A stretch of DNA of 64,000 nucleotides from Paenibacillus sp. V4I3 (GTDB lineage: Bacteria > Bacillota > Bacilli > Paenibacillales > NBRC-103111): contig NZ_JAUSZA010000001.1 in the NCBI RefSeq assembly GCF_030817215.1, forward strand, positions 1,710,501 through 1,774,500. The letters run 5' to 3'. This document shows, piece by piece, positions 25,982 to 34,422 of this stretch; position 1 is the first letter of the stretch; the number at the start of each line of letters is the position of its first letter. Made by a program: the position numbers and the translations under genes. The notes beneath the pieces are model-generated. The model was given only the letters and a program-made list of their open reading frames with translations. It searched no databases and was not told the DNA's origin.

Positions 25982-26000
25982 AGGGGAGCCAGCCTCCCCT
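25982..26000 (+). other. Intercistronic stem-loop between binding protein and permease
   Basis: AGGGGAG (25982-25988), 5-nt loop, CTCCCCT (25994-26000). There is no long T-run. Hairpins at this place in transporter operons commonly stabilise the upstream mRNA or end part of the transcripts, giving more binding protein than permease. Confidence 0.6.
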
Positions 26001-26030
26001 TCTTCATCATACAGGTAAGGAAGTGAGAAC

Positions 26031-26948
26031 ATGGCTAATTCCCTTCGGGTTTTACTAGATGACATAAGAAAAAATCGCGCGATCTACCTGATGGTACTGC
26101 CGGTTGTGCTGTACTTCTTCATTTTCAAATATTTTCCCATGTATGGCGCTGTTATCGCCTTCAAGGACTTCAGTCCAGCAAAAGGGATCTGGGGCAGCGA
26201 TTGGGTAGGGTTTCAGCATTTCACAGCTTTCTTTAAAAGCTATTATTTTATCCGCGTGCTGCGTAATACGTTTCTGATTAGCATTTATAACCTCCTTTTC
26301 GGCTTCCCTGCACCGATTATTCTCGCGATTCTTTTGAACGAGATTCGCCAGAAGCTTTTTAAATCGATTGTGCAGACGGTTTCCTATTTGCCGCATTTCA
26401 TCTCGATTGTTGTCATTTCAGGGTTAATTATTGACTTCACGAACCGTGGAGGTATTGTGAACTCCATCATTATGTTCTTTGGCGGGCAAGATTCTGCACT
26501 TATGAATGATGCCGGCAATTTCCGTACCATTTTCGTCAGCACGTCTGTTTGGCAAGAACTCGGTTGGTCGTCCATCATTTATTTGGCTGCGCTTAGCGGG
26601 ATTAACCCGGAGTTATACGAAGCTGTTCGCGTTGATGGGGCAGGAAGGTTCCGGCAAATATGGAGTGTAACGCTTCCTGGGCTCATTCCAACCATTATGA
26701 TTCTGCTCATTCTTCGAATTGGTGGATTGATGGAGGTCGGTTTCGAGAAGGTCGTCCTGCTGTATAATCCGAATACGTATGAAACGGCGGATGTGATTTC
26801 GTCCTTTGTGTATCGAGAAGGGTTAGCACAAGGGAATGATTTTAGCTATACAACGGCCGTAGGGCTATTTCAATCCATGATTAACTTTATTCTACTTATT
26901 AGCGCTAACAGCTTATCCCGCCGATTCTCCGGCAGCCGGTTGTGGTAG
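26031..26948 (+). CDS. ABC transporter permease, LplB-like
   Basis: 305 residues with six hydrophobic segments. The EAA loop that contacts the ATPase is visible as Y-E-A-V-R-V-D-G-A-G-R-F-R-Q-I-W-S-V-T-L-P near residues 200-220. The N-terminal region K-Y-F-P-M-Y-G-A-V-I-A-F-K-D-F is typical of LplB/YteP permeases. It pairs with the next gene to form the membrane channel for the binding protein at 24348-25964. Twelve bases separate it from the LplC-like gene. Confidence 0.94.
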   Translation: MANSLRVLLDDIRKNRAIYLMVLPVVLYFFIFKYFPMYGAVIAFKDFSPAKGIWGSDWVGFQHFTAFFKSYYFIRVLRNTFLISIYNLLFGFPAPIILAILLNEIRQKLFKSIVQTVSYLPHFISIVVISGLIIDFTNRGGIVNSIIMFFGGQDSALMNDAGNFRTIFVSTSVWQELGWSSIIYLAALSGINPELYEAVRVDGAGRFRQIWSVTLPGLIPTIMILLILRIGGLMEVGFEKVVLLYNPNTYETADVISSFVYREGLAQGNDFSYTTAVGLFQSMINFILLISANSLSRRFSGSRLW

Positions 26949-26960
26949 GAGGAACTAACG

Positions 26961-27839
26961 ATGAAATTAAGCGCAACTGAGCGTCTATTCGATATCGGTA
27001 ATGCGATTCTCATGATTTTGCTTATCGTCTGTACGTTGTACCCGTTCTACTATGTGTTCATGGCATCCATCAGTGATTCTAATTTGCTTATCCAGCATTC
27101 GGGCTTGTTGTTTAGACCGCTCGGGTTTAATCTCGACGCTTTTCAGAAAGTGATTGCGAATCCCAACATTTTGACGGGTTATGGGAATACATTACTCATC
27201 TTGATTGTGGGTACGGCGGTTAATCTGTTTTTTACAACGCTTGGGGCCTACGCGCTGTCCAGAAAGTTTGTGATGCGGAAGTTCTTGATGATCTGCATCG
27301 TGTTCACGATGTATTTCAGCGGCGGATTGATTCCGACATATTTGTTAATCAACAACTATCTGCACATGGGAAATAGCTACCTTGCCCTCATCTTACCCGT
27401 GGCGATCAGTACGTGGAACTTGATTATTATGCGAACTTCGTTCGAAGCGATCCCTGAGGGCTTGATGGAATCCGCTAAGATTGATGGCGCAGGCGAATGG
27501 CGCATTTTGTTCCAGATTGTAGTGCCGCTGTCCATGCCTGTTATTGCCGTTATGGTGCTTTATTATGGTGTAGCTCACTGGAATTCCTGGTTTAATGCGA
27601 TGCTGTTCCTTCACGATCGGGAGATGTTCCCGCTGCAGCTGATTCTTCGAGAAATTCTGGTGCAAAACAGCACGGATTCGATGACCACTGGAACGGGGAA
27701 TGCGAACGACACGCAAGCGATTGGGGAAAGTATTAAATATGCAACGATCATGGTGGCTACATTGCCGATTCTAATTGCCTATCCTTTTTTACAGAAATAT
27801 TTTGTGAAAGGTGTTATGGTCGGCGCGCTCAAAGAATAA
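26961..27839 (+). CDS. ABC transporter permease, LplC/YtcP-like
   Basis: 292 residues with six hydrophobic segments and the EAA loop M-E-S-A-K-I-D-G-A-G-E-W-R-I-L-F near residues 170-185. The C-terminal Y-P-F-L-Q-K-Y-F-V-K-G-V-M-V-G-A-L-K-E is the near-invariant end of the LplC/YtcP group. A GGAGG-like site precedes the ATG. It completes the transporter; an inverted repeat (27854-27862 with 27869-27877) follows the stop and may end transcription partly. Confidence 0.95.
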   Translation: MKLSATERLFDIGNAILMILLIVCTLYPFYYVFMASISDSNLLIQHSGLLFRPLGFNLDAFQKVIANPNILTGYGNTLLILIVGTAVNLFFTTLGAYALSRKFVMRKFLMICIVFTMYFSGGLIPTYLLINNYLHMGNSYLALILPVAISTWNLIIMRTSFEAIPEGLMESAKIDGAGEWRILFQIVVPLSMPVIAVMVLYYGVAHWNSWFNAMLFLHDREMFPLQLILREILVQNSTDSMTTGTGNANDTQAIGESIKYATIMVATLPILIAYPFLQKYFVKGVMVGALKE

Positions 27840-27923
27840 CGACCAGGCCTGTTCTCTTTTTGGATCTTCAAAAAGAGGGCGGGATATTTGGTTTTTTCCA
27901 CTTTCTGTGAGGGAATCAACAAA

Positions 27924-27942
27924 AATGATGATGTTACAAAAA
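27924..27942 (+). promoter_or_regulatory. Shared motif upstream of the AraC regulator gene (copy 2)
   Basis: AATGATGATGTTACAAAAA, 18 of 19 bases the same as the copy at 24186-24204. It lies 71 bases before the regulator start. The pairing points to coregulation of transporter and regulator. Confidence 0.55.
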
Positions 27943-28012
27943 TCGTAGATGTACTTGAGCTGATGAAGATGGGATAATACTGCTTACAGCATGAGTGAGG
28001 GAGGACTTCTTT

Positions 28013-30292
28013 GTGAAGCGGAGCGTATTTTTATTTTGGCTTTACTCGAACTTAACCATTCTATGTATTCCCATCGTCATCACGATGTTGGTTCTTATTC
28101 AGTCGCAGTTTTTACTGAGCTCGGAGGTCATTCGATCCAATAAAGCGCTGCTTAACCAAGTGAAGCAATCGCTAGATAATCAGTTCAAAGATATTAAGCG
28201 GATGGGGCTCCAGCTTTCCCTGGATCCTAAAGTCATTAAGTATGTTAATCAAGCTGATTTCAACAATTCGCAAGTCAAGATCGATACACTGGATCTGATC
28301 ACTTCGCTTCGTTCTTATGCGGCCTCGAATGGGGATATTAACGATTTATATGTATATATGAAAAAAGATCATTTCGGTGTTACGACATCGACAATGAATC
28401 AAGATGAGCTTCTCTTCCAATTGCTCCACGCAAAAAATAAAGGCATCACCATGAAACAATGGAGCGACAGTATGGAGAAAATCTACTATGGAAATTTCCT
28501 TCAATTCGCTGACGATGACATGGTGTACATGCAGTCACTGCCGATTCAGAATGCCAGCGAAGCGCCGGCAACACTTGTTGTCATGCTGAATGCAGAACGT
28601 TTGAAAGCAGCTATCTCAAATATCCAAATTGCCCAAGCAGGCAGCGTATTGATACTCGATTCCACTAATAAGCTGCTGATGACGGCAGGCGATTCGGATC
28701 ATGTATCCGATATTGATTTCGAGCAGATCCACTCAGCGGAGGGTTCATTTAGTCAAAAATGGGGCAAGGAAGAGGTAACGGTTTCTTACGTTTCTTCGGT
28801 TGAAAATGAATGGAAGTATGTGTCCATCGTTCCTACTAAAATTTATTCAGCGAAAGTAAGTCAATTGCGCAGCTGGATTTACGCTGGCTTATTTATGTGT
28901 ATTTTTGTCGGTGGTCCGATGTCCATCTGGCTGACGCGAAGACATTATATGCCGATCCGCCGCATGGTGGATTTGGTTTCTCCGAAGGTGAAGTCCAATA
29001 TCGAAGGGATTGGGAATGAATTCTCACTGCTCCAGTCCTTCATGTCGGAAAATGAAGCTTTACAGGTTACGGCGAACCGAACTATTCAGAAGCAGCAAGA
29101 CGTGCTGCGCAGCCATTTTCTGGCACGGCTGCTTAAAGGCAGAGTCGAGAGCGGTTCTGCACTCGCGCAATCGATGGAATCGTTTGACCTGCGGTTCGAG
29201 ACGAACCGTTTTGCCATCCTGCTGTTTCATATCGGCGATTATGAGGCTTTGTTTGCTGATGGTGGGACGCGCGATGCGGAGTCGAAATTACAGTATGTTT
29301 ATTATATTGTGACGAACATTACGGAAGAGCTGATTGGCCGAAAACATACGGTGTTCACGACCGAAGTGGATGGTATGATTGCTTTTCTGGTTAACATTCA
29401 GAATGAAGATGAAGTTCGGACGAAGCAGGATTTGATTGATATTGCGCAAGAGGCGCAGACGATTATTCAGGGGAAATTTTATATTCAGCTGACGATTGGC
29501 ATCAGTGATATCCATCCACTCTTGACCGGAATCCCCCTTGGATTCGACGAGGCGCTGGAGGCGCTGGAATATAAGTTTGTTATAGGTCCAAGCCAAATCA
29601 TACCTTTTGATCGGATCAAACGACCGAAGAACGAGCTGTATTATCCGCTGGATATGGAGCGGCAGCTGATCAATCATATTAGAACCGGGCAGTACGAGGA
29701 AGCCATGGAGGCTGTCAGCGAACTGATCGTAACGAATGTGTCGGACGGCACGTTGTCGCTTCAGCTCGGCAAGCTTCTCATGTTTGAACTGATCGGCACG
29801 ATCTTGAAGGCCATTGAGCATCTGGATCAGGGACCTAATGAATTGGCGGTAGAGAAGCATGCACTCATTAAACAATTGACCCAGTGCGAGTCCTTCGTGG
29901 AAATTGAAGATGAAATTTATAAGTTTTTGAAAACCGTCTGTGACTACGTTGATTCCAAGAAGAAAAGCCACAATACGAATCTGAAGGATCAAGTGCTGAG
30001 CTATATTGATGAGCATTTGGCGGATATGGATTTGAGCCTGACCTCATTGTCTCTGAAGTTCGAAGTCAATGCGCCTTACTTGTCACGCTTCATCAAAGAG
30101 CAATCTGGTGAAACGTTTATTGATTACGTAAATAAACAGCGTGTCCAGCTGGCCAAGCAGTTAATGACGGAGACCGATGATACGATTACGGATATTACGC
30201 AAAAGGTCGGCTTTTCGAACAGTAATACCTTCATCAGGGTGTTTAAACGCTATGAGGGGATTACACCAGGACAGTTCAGGAAAGGGGAATAA
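28013..30292 (+). CDS. Membrane-bound AraC-family regulator (YesS/YtdP-like)
   Basis: About 759 residues from the GTG at 28013, 8 bases after GGGAGG; the GTG at 27995 overlaps that site. There is a TM helix at about 5-30, an extracellular Cache-like sensor (about 35-275), a second TM helix (about 285-305), a cytoplasmic linker, and an AraC-type double helix-turn-helix at about 660-755 ending G-F-S-N-S-N-T-F-I-R-V-F-K-R-Y-E-G-I-T-P-G-Q-F. Such one-protein sensors in Bacillota activate neighbouring carbohydrate transporters and hydrolases when the sugar binds outside. The motif shared by this gene and the transporter operon is its likely binding site. Confidence 0.93.
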   Translation: MKRSVFLFWLYSNLTILCIPIVITMLVLIQSQFLLSSEVIRSNKALLNQVKQSLDNQFKDIKRMGLQLSLDPKVIKYVNQADFNNSQVKIDTLDLITSLRSYAASNGDINDLYVYMKKDHFGVTTSTMNQDELLFQLLHAKNKGITMKQWSDSMEKIYYGNFLQFADDDMVYMQSLPIQNASEAPATLVVMLNAERLKAAISNIQIAQAGSVLILDSTNKLLMTAGDSDHVSDIDFEQIHSAEGSFSQKWGKEEVTVSYVSSVENEWKYVSIVPTKIYSAKVSQLRSWIYAGLFMCIFVGGPMSIWLTRRHYMPIRRMVDLVSPKVKSNIEGIGNEFSLLQSFMSENEALQVTANRTIQKQQDVLRSHFLARLLKGRVESGSALAQSMESFDLRFETNRFAILLFHIGDYEALFADGGTRDAESKLQYVYYIVTNITEELIGRKHTVFTTEVDGMIAFLVNIQNEDEVRTKQDLIDIAQEAQTIIQGKFYIQLTIGISDIHPLLTGIPLGFDEALEALEYKFVIGPSQIIPFDRIKRPKNELYYPLDMERQLINHIRTGQYEEAMEAVSELIVTNVSDGTLSLQLGKLLMFELIGTILKAIEHLDQGPNELAVEKHALIKQLTQCESFVEIEDEIYKFLKTVCDYVDSKKKSHNTNLKDQVLSYIDEHLADMDLSLTSLSLKFEVNAPYLSRFIKEQSGETFIDYVNKQRVQLAKQLMTETDDTITDITQKVGFSNSNTFIRVFKRYEGITPGQFRKGE

Positions 30293-30416
30293 TGCAGGGA
30301 ATAAGGCAAGAATTAAAGTGCCATTTTGTGTGCTGTGATACAGAATATTGTCTGTTTATTAGGTATAATGATTCAATATACAAAAAACGACAAATTATTC
30401 TGGGAGCGTGTAAAGC

Positions 30417-31361
30417 ATGAAATGGAAGCTTAACATTGTGGTTTCGCTAGCAGTTCTGGGTACTTTATTAAGTTCTGTGGCGTATGCAGAGCCTAAGCAT
30501 GATAAAGGTTCGGATCATTCAAGTTCGAGTACCAGTTCAAGTTCAAGTTCAAGTTCAAGTTCAAGTTCAAGTTCAAGTTCTAAATCAAGTTCAAGTTCTA
30601 ACGATCAAGTGGATGGGAAGCTGAAGGAGAAAAAGAAAAAAAAGGAAAAGAAGGTTTCCGGAGAACAAGAAACGGTGACTTCATCTACCTACGGCTCTCA
30701 TGGACATAAGGGGTATAAAGGTTTACAAAACGCTTACGAAAACGTCAAAGATCGCCCTGCCGGTGCCGTCATTTCCAAATTATTGGAAAAGTATAATTTG
30801 CAGTTAAGCGAAACGGCAGATATTGGTTCAATTCTTGCGGACTCGGTCATTGAGGCAGAGAATAACGGGGACTTGGACATAGCTGCAGAGATTCAAACAG
30901 AAGTGATTAAATCAGACTCTACGAACCTGACTGTATATAAAAAACTTGGAGCACTGAATAGTAAGAGAGGCAAGTTAGGTGTCAAAGCCTACGTTAATGG
31001 CCTTGAACCTCACTTTGAAGTCCCGCCATTTATTAAAGAGGGGAACACGTTAGTTCCTTTCCGAGCGATTGCTGAAGCCTTGCAGGCTACCGTTACTTGG
31101 AATCCAGAAGATAACTCGGTTACCGTGGTGAAAGATGGTGTCACAGTGAAGCTTGTGTTAGGTGTTCGCAAAGCCTTTGTGAATGGACAAGCCGTTGATC
31201 TAGAAGTGGCAGGAGAAGTCTATCAGGGGTCCACGATGGTGCCGGCTCGCTTCATTAGTGAAGCGCTGAAAGCCGATGTGCAGTGGGAACCAGAATCACA
31301 AAGCGTCGTGATTAACGAGGTTGAAGAACAAACACCGGACATAGACGCGGCACAGGAGTAA
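30417..31361 (+). CDS. Secreted serine-rich protein with copper-amine-oxidase N-terminal-like domain
   Basis: 314 residues. Signal peptide at about 1-24 (ends A-Y-A). Residues about 35-65 are almost all serine, coded by an AGTTCA-type hexamer run, followed by a lysine-rich block (about 68-80). A helical segment (about 95-180) has no match I can name. The C-terminus (about 190-305) holds copper-amine-oxidase-N-like repeats: L-V-P-F-R-A-I-A-E-A-L-Q-A-T-V-T-W and M-V-P-A-R-F-I-S-E-A-L-K-A-D-V-Q-W. A TATAAT lies at 30364-30369 with a weak -35. Role unknown, probably in the cell wall. The serine tract may serve as a flexible stalk and could be O-glycosylated. Confidence 0.85.
   Translation: MKWKLNIVVSLAVLGTLLSSVAYAEPKHDKGSDHSSSSTSSSSSSSSSSSSSSSSKSSSSSNDQVDGKLKEKKKKKEKKVSGEQETVTSSTYGSHGHKGYKGLQNAYENVKDRPAGAVISKLLEKYNLQLSETADIGSILADSVIEAENNGDLDIAAEIQTEVIKSDSTNLTVYKKLGALNSKRGKLGVKAYVNGLEPHFEVPPFIKEGNTLVPFRAIAEALQATVTWNPEDNSVTVVKDGVTVKLVLGVRKAFVNGQAVDLEVAGEVYQGSTMVPARFISEALKADVQWEPESQSVVINEVEEQTPDIDAAQE
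30534..30580 (+). repeat. AGTTCA hexamer microsatellite coding for serine
   Basis: Seven full copies plus a partial one of AGTTCA within the secreted protein gene. As the unit is 6 bases, changes in copy number keep the frame and alter only the length of the serine tract. Confidence 0.9.
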
Positions 31362-31465
31362 AATACCGAGAACGCCTGCAAACCGGGACCATGAGTGAAA
31401 TGCGCGAGAACGCCCGCAAACCGGGAAACAGGAGCAAAACACACGAGAACGCCCGCAAACTTCGA
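31351..31465 (+). repeat. Three tandem 38-39-bp repeats ending in a terminator arm
   Basis: The core CGAGAACGCCCGCAAACCGG occurs at 31367, 31405 and (diverged at the end) 31444; the sequence between cores (G-A-G-x-x-A-A-A-A pattern) is also related. The first unit includes the stop codon of the secreted protein gene and the third is the left arm of the terminator hairpin. Confidence 0.75.
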
Positions 31466-31484
31466 GGTTTGCGAGCGTTTTTAT
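31448..31484 (+). terminator. Intrinsic terminator of the serine-rich protein gene
   Basis: AACGC-C-CGCAAAC (31448-31460) pairs with GTTTGCG-A-GCGTT (31467-31479) around a 6-nt loop, then Ts. Confidence 0.85.
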
Positions 31485-31558
31485 TGTTCAAAGAAACGGA
31501 AGGATGAGCAAGTTGAACGACGATGCGCTATTTCGTGATAAACACGTTGAAAATGGGA

Positions 31559-31578
31559 TTAGCGGAACGTTCCGCTAA
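31559..31578. repeat. 20-bp perfect palindrome at the end of the AraC gene
   Basis: TTAGCGGAACGTTCCGCTAA is fully self-complementary and contains the stop codon of the minus-strand AraC gene. There is no T-run after it in either direction, so a plain terminator is doubtful. Confidence 0.6.
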
Positions 31579-32483
31579 AGTACGAGCGGCTGCTGCGCAG
31601 CATGATGCTTCGGCTTGAATTCACTTGGCGACAGGCCAGTCCAGCGCCGGAATTGCCGCGAGAAGTGGCTGGCCGAATGGAAGCCGAGCTTCTCCGCAAT
31701 GTCTGTCATCGGCAAATTAGTTGTGACGAGCAGCTCTTTGGCTAGGTTCAGCTTTTGCCGGCTGACATACTGACGCGGTGATAGTCCGTAGACTTTGGAG
31801 AAGAGCTTGCTGCACTGACTGCGGCTCAGGTTCAGCTCTTTCGCGACCCCCGCGACAGACGCCTCCTCGCAGAGGCCAAGCGACAGCTTTTCTTCAATCG
31901 CATGGGCGACATCAGCGGTGAACAAGGAGGCGTCTTTGTCCTTCATTGGCGCATGTTTGCTCAGTGAATCCTGTTTGCGTAGCAAATCTAGCACATCATG
32001 AATGATTAGCAGTGTATAGGATTGCAGCAGCAGTTTATCCTCGAAGCGCAGATATTGCTGTTCTTGCTCCGTGTCCTCAGTCCGATTGCGATGCATGATA
32101 GCCTCTAGTTCGCTTACGTAGAACTGAAGCCTGCTTTGCTCCGCATCCTGATGATGGATGTGCCGATATGGAGTAGTCGATAGCAGGCTGCGTATTTCGG
32201 TATCATCAAGATCAAAATGCACATTAAAGTAGCCATAATTTGTGGCAGCGGCATTGGAGGATTGATGCCTCACGCCTGATTTGATCAGCAGCCAGTCTCC
32301 TTGCCGCATTGTTATGGATTCACGGTTCATTTCTTGCACAACTTCACCCTCCGAGCAGTAAAGCAGTTCAAACAAATGATGATGATGCCGAGGGTAATGC
32401 CATCCCGGGGGCTGTAAGCCAAAATGGCATCCTACTACTTGTAAGGTATTGATCATATTCGGAAAACGGTACAAATCATCCAT
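31575..32483 (-). CDS. AraC-family regulator with cupin sensor domain
   Basis: 302 residues, GGAAGGAG before the ATG. The N-terminal cupin-like domain (about 20-110) contains H-Y-P-R-H-H-H-H-L-F-E-L and G-D-W-L-L-I-K-S-G-V-R-H, the typical sugar-binding layout. The C-terminal double helix-turn-helix (about 200-295) contains S-L-G-L-C-E-E-A-S-V-A-G-V-A-K-E-L-N and ends with G-F-H-S-A-S-H-F-S-R-Q-F-R-R-W-T-G-L-S-P-S-E-F. It is divergent from the GH35 beta-galactosidase gene, the likely target, across a 160-bp region containing a dyad at 32515-32534. Confidence 0.93.
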   Translation of the reverse strand: MDDLYRFPNMINTLQVVGCHFGLQPPGWHYPRHHHHLFELLYCSEGEVVQEMNRESITMRQGDWLLIKSGVRHQSSNAAATNYGYFNVHFDLDDTEIRSLLSTTPYRHIHHQDAEQSRLQFYVSELEAIMHRNRTEDTEQEQQYLRFEDKLLLQSYTLLIIHDVLDLLRKQDSLSKHAPMKDKDASLFTADVAHAIEEKLSLGLCEEASVAGVAKELNLSRSQCSKLFSKVYGLSPRQYVSRQKLNLAKELLVTTNLPMTDIAEKLGFHSASHFSRQFRRWTGLSPSEFKPKHHAAQQPLVL

Positions 32484-32514
32484 GAAGGGCTCCTTCCGTA
32501 CGTCATTGCTGTAC

Positions 32515-32534
32515 GTTCAATCATATCATTGAAC
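32515..32534. promoter_or_regulatory. Dyad in the AraC/GH35 divergent region
   Basis: GTTCAAT-6-ATTGAAC, perfect 7-bp arms, 32 bases upstream of the AraC start and about 110 before the GH35 start. Candidate regulator site; AraC proteins more often use direct repeats, so this is uncertain. Confidence 0.35.
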
Positions 32535-32645
32535 TGGCACATTTGGTATAGAAAATGCTCCATTTGGAGATTGAGGATTGACCGCCTTTTCAGCGATGAT
32601 TAGATCATTCATACACTATCGCATTCATCAGTCGGAGGGATAACC

Positions 32646-34406
32646 ATGGCCATTTTACAAGCTCAAAATAAGCAGTTTCTTTTAGATGGGAAGCCTATTC
32701 AACTCATATCTGGAGCCATCCATTATTTTCGCGTCGTGCCTGACTATTGGGAAGATCGTTTATTGAAGCTCAAAGCCTGCGGGTTTAATACCGTGGAGAC
32801 TTATATTCCTTGGAATTTGCATGAACCGCAGGAAAATGTGTTTAACTTTGATGGAATAGCGAACATCGTGAGATTTGTGGAGCAGGCTGGTAGTTTGGGT
32901 CTGCATGTGATCGTGCGGCCGAGCCCATATATCTGTGCGGAGTGGGAGTTTGGCGGATTACCGGCATGGCTGTTGAACTATCCGGATATGCGGCTTCGCT
33001 GCATGGATCAGGCTTATCTGGAGAGAGTCGACCATTACTATGACGCGCTGATCCCACAATTGGTCCCGCTGCTTGGCACAAATGGTGGACCCATCATTGC
33101 GATGCAGATTGAAAATGAATATGGCAGCTACGGCAATGACACAGCGTATTTAACGTATTTGCGGGATGGACTCATCAAACGCGGTGTAGATGTTATGCTG
33201 TTTACATCTGACGGTCCGGAGGACGGCATGCTGCAGGGCGGGACGGTTCCAGGCACGCTTGCCACGGTGAACTTCGGTTCTAAACCGGAGGAAGCTTTTA
33301 ATAAGTTTCGTGAATACCGTGTTGATGAGCCACTCTTTTGCATGGAGTACTGGAACGGTTGGTTTGATCACTGGTTGAAGCCTCACCATACGCGTGATGC
33401 GGGCGATGTTGCGGACGTATTCGACCGAATGCTTCGCGCTGGGGCCTCTGTTAATTTCTACATGTTCCACGGCGGGACGAACTTTGGCTTCTACAACGGA
33501 GCGAACTATCATGATAAATATGAAGCGACAATCACCAGCTACGACTATGATTCGCCTTTGTCCGAATGCGGAGATGAGACGGAGAAATATAGGGCTGTCC
33601 GCAGCGTGATTGCAGGTTTTTTAGGTAAAAATGTTGAGGATTTCCCAGAATTGCCTGCACCAATAAAGAAGAAAAGTTATGGTCGAATCGCTTTGACCGA
33701 AAAGGCAGATATGCTTGAACATTTGTCACATCTCGCTAAGCCCGTTAAGAGCACTTGTCCAGAGCCGATGGAAAAGCTGGGCCAAAGCTATGGATTCATC
33801 GTTTATTCCACGCATGTGTCCGGGCCGCGTACCGGTGAAAAGCTGCACCTGCAGGAGGTACATGACCGTGCGCAAGTCTTCTTGGACGGTGTCTACCAAG
33901 GTACGGTGGAAAGATGGGATTCACGTCCACTCCCGATGGACATTCCCGCTCAAGGCGCGAAGCTTGACATTGTGGTCGAGAACATGGGACGCGTCAACTA
34001 TGGTCCGAAATTAAAGGACTATAAAGGTATTACAGAGGGTGTGCGGATGAACAATCAGTTCTTGTTTGATTGGACAATATATCCACTCCCACTGGACGAT
34101 TTGACGGCGATTCCATTTGGACGTTCCGCTGAGGCGAATGAAAGGAATGATCGTCCTGCCTTTTATCGAGGGGAATTCACCGTGGAAGAAGCGGGAGACA
34201 CGTTCGTTCGTTTAGAAAACTGGTCGAAAGGCGTAGTCTGGATTAACGGTTTTAATTTGGGACGTTATTGGGATAAAGGGCCGCAGCAAACGTTGTATCT
34301 GCCGGCACCTTTACTGCGAACTGGACGCAATGAAATTATCGTATTTGAATTACATCATACGGAGGAATCGGTCATCGAACTGACGGATGCGCCGGATTTG
34401 GGATAA
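32646..34406 (+). CDS. Beta-galactosidase, glycoside hydrolase family 35
   Basis: 586 residues, GGAGGG before the ATG, no signal peptide, so cytoplasmic. TIM barrel at about 8-325 with the GH35 hallmarks I-S-G-A-I-H-Y-F-R, E-T-Y-I-P-W-N-L-H-E-P, R-P-S-P-Y-I-C-A-E-W-E-F-G-G-L-P-A-W, the acid/base in Q-I-E-N-E-Y-G (about residue 157) and the nucleophile in M-E-Y-W-N-G-W (about 233). Two beta domains follow, with W-I-N-G-F-N-L-G-R-Y-W near 540. It releases terminal beta-galactose. It is followed 16 bases later by a phosphodiesterase-like gene in the same operon and is divergent from an AraC gene. Confidence 0.96.
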   Translation: MAILQAQNKQFLLDGKPIQLISGAIHYFRVVPDYWEDRLLKLKACGFNTVETYIPWNLHEPQENVFNFDGIANIVRFVEQAGSLGLHVIVRPSPYICAEWEFGGLPAWLLNYPDMRLRCMDQAYLERVDHYYDALIPQLVPLLGTNGGPIIAMQIENEYGSYGNDTAYLTYLRDGLIKRGVDVMLFTSDGPEDGMLQGGTVPGTLATVNFGSKPEEAFNKFREYRVDEPLFCMEYWNGWFDHWLKPHHTRDAGDVADVFDRMLRAGASVNFYMFHGGTNFGFYNGANYHDKYEATITSYDYDSPLSECGDETEKYRAVRSVIAGFLGKNVEDFPELPAPIKKKSYGRIALTEKADMLEHLSHLAKPVKSTCPEPMEKLGQSYGFIVYSTHVSGPRTGEKLHLQEVHDRAQVFLDGVYQGTVERWDSRPLPMDIPAQGAKLDIVVENMGRVNYGPKLKDYKGITEGVRMNNQFLFDWTIYPLPLDDLTAIPFGRSAEANERNDRPAFYRGEFTVEEAGDTFVRLENWSKGVVWINGFNLGRYWDKGPQQTLYLPAPLLRTGRNEIIVFELHHTEESVIELTDAPDLG

Positions 34407-34422
34407 CTTGTAATCGGAGGGA

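Noticed and set aside
29288..30016. Minus-strand open frame (242 codons) opposite the membrane AraC regulator gene
   Set aside because: Antisense shadow of a well-supported gene; no ribosome site and no recognisable domain.
31367..31465. Three regularly spaced direct repeats that could suggest a small CRISPR array
   Set aside because: The spacing sequences are themselves related, the whole unit is a tandem repeat, and the last copy is a terminator arm. There are no cas genes.
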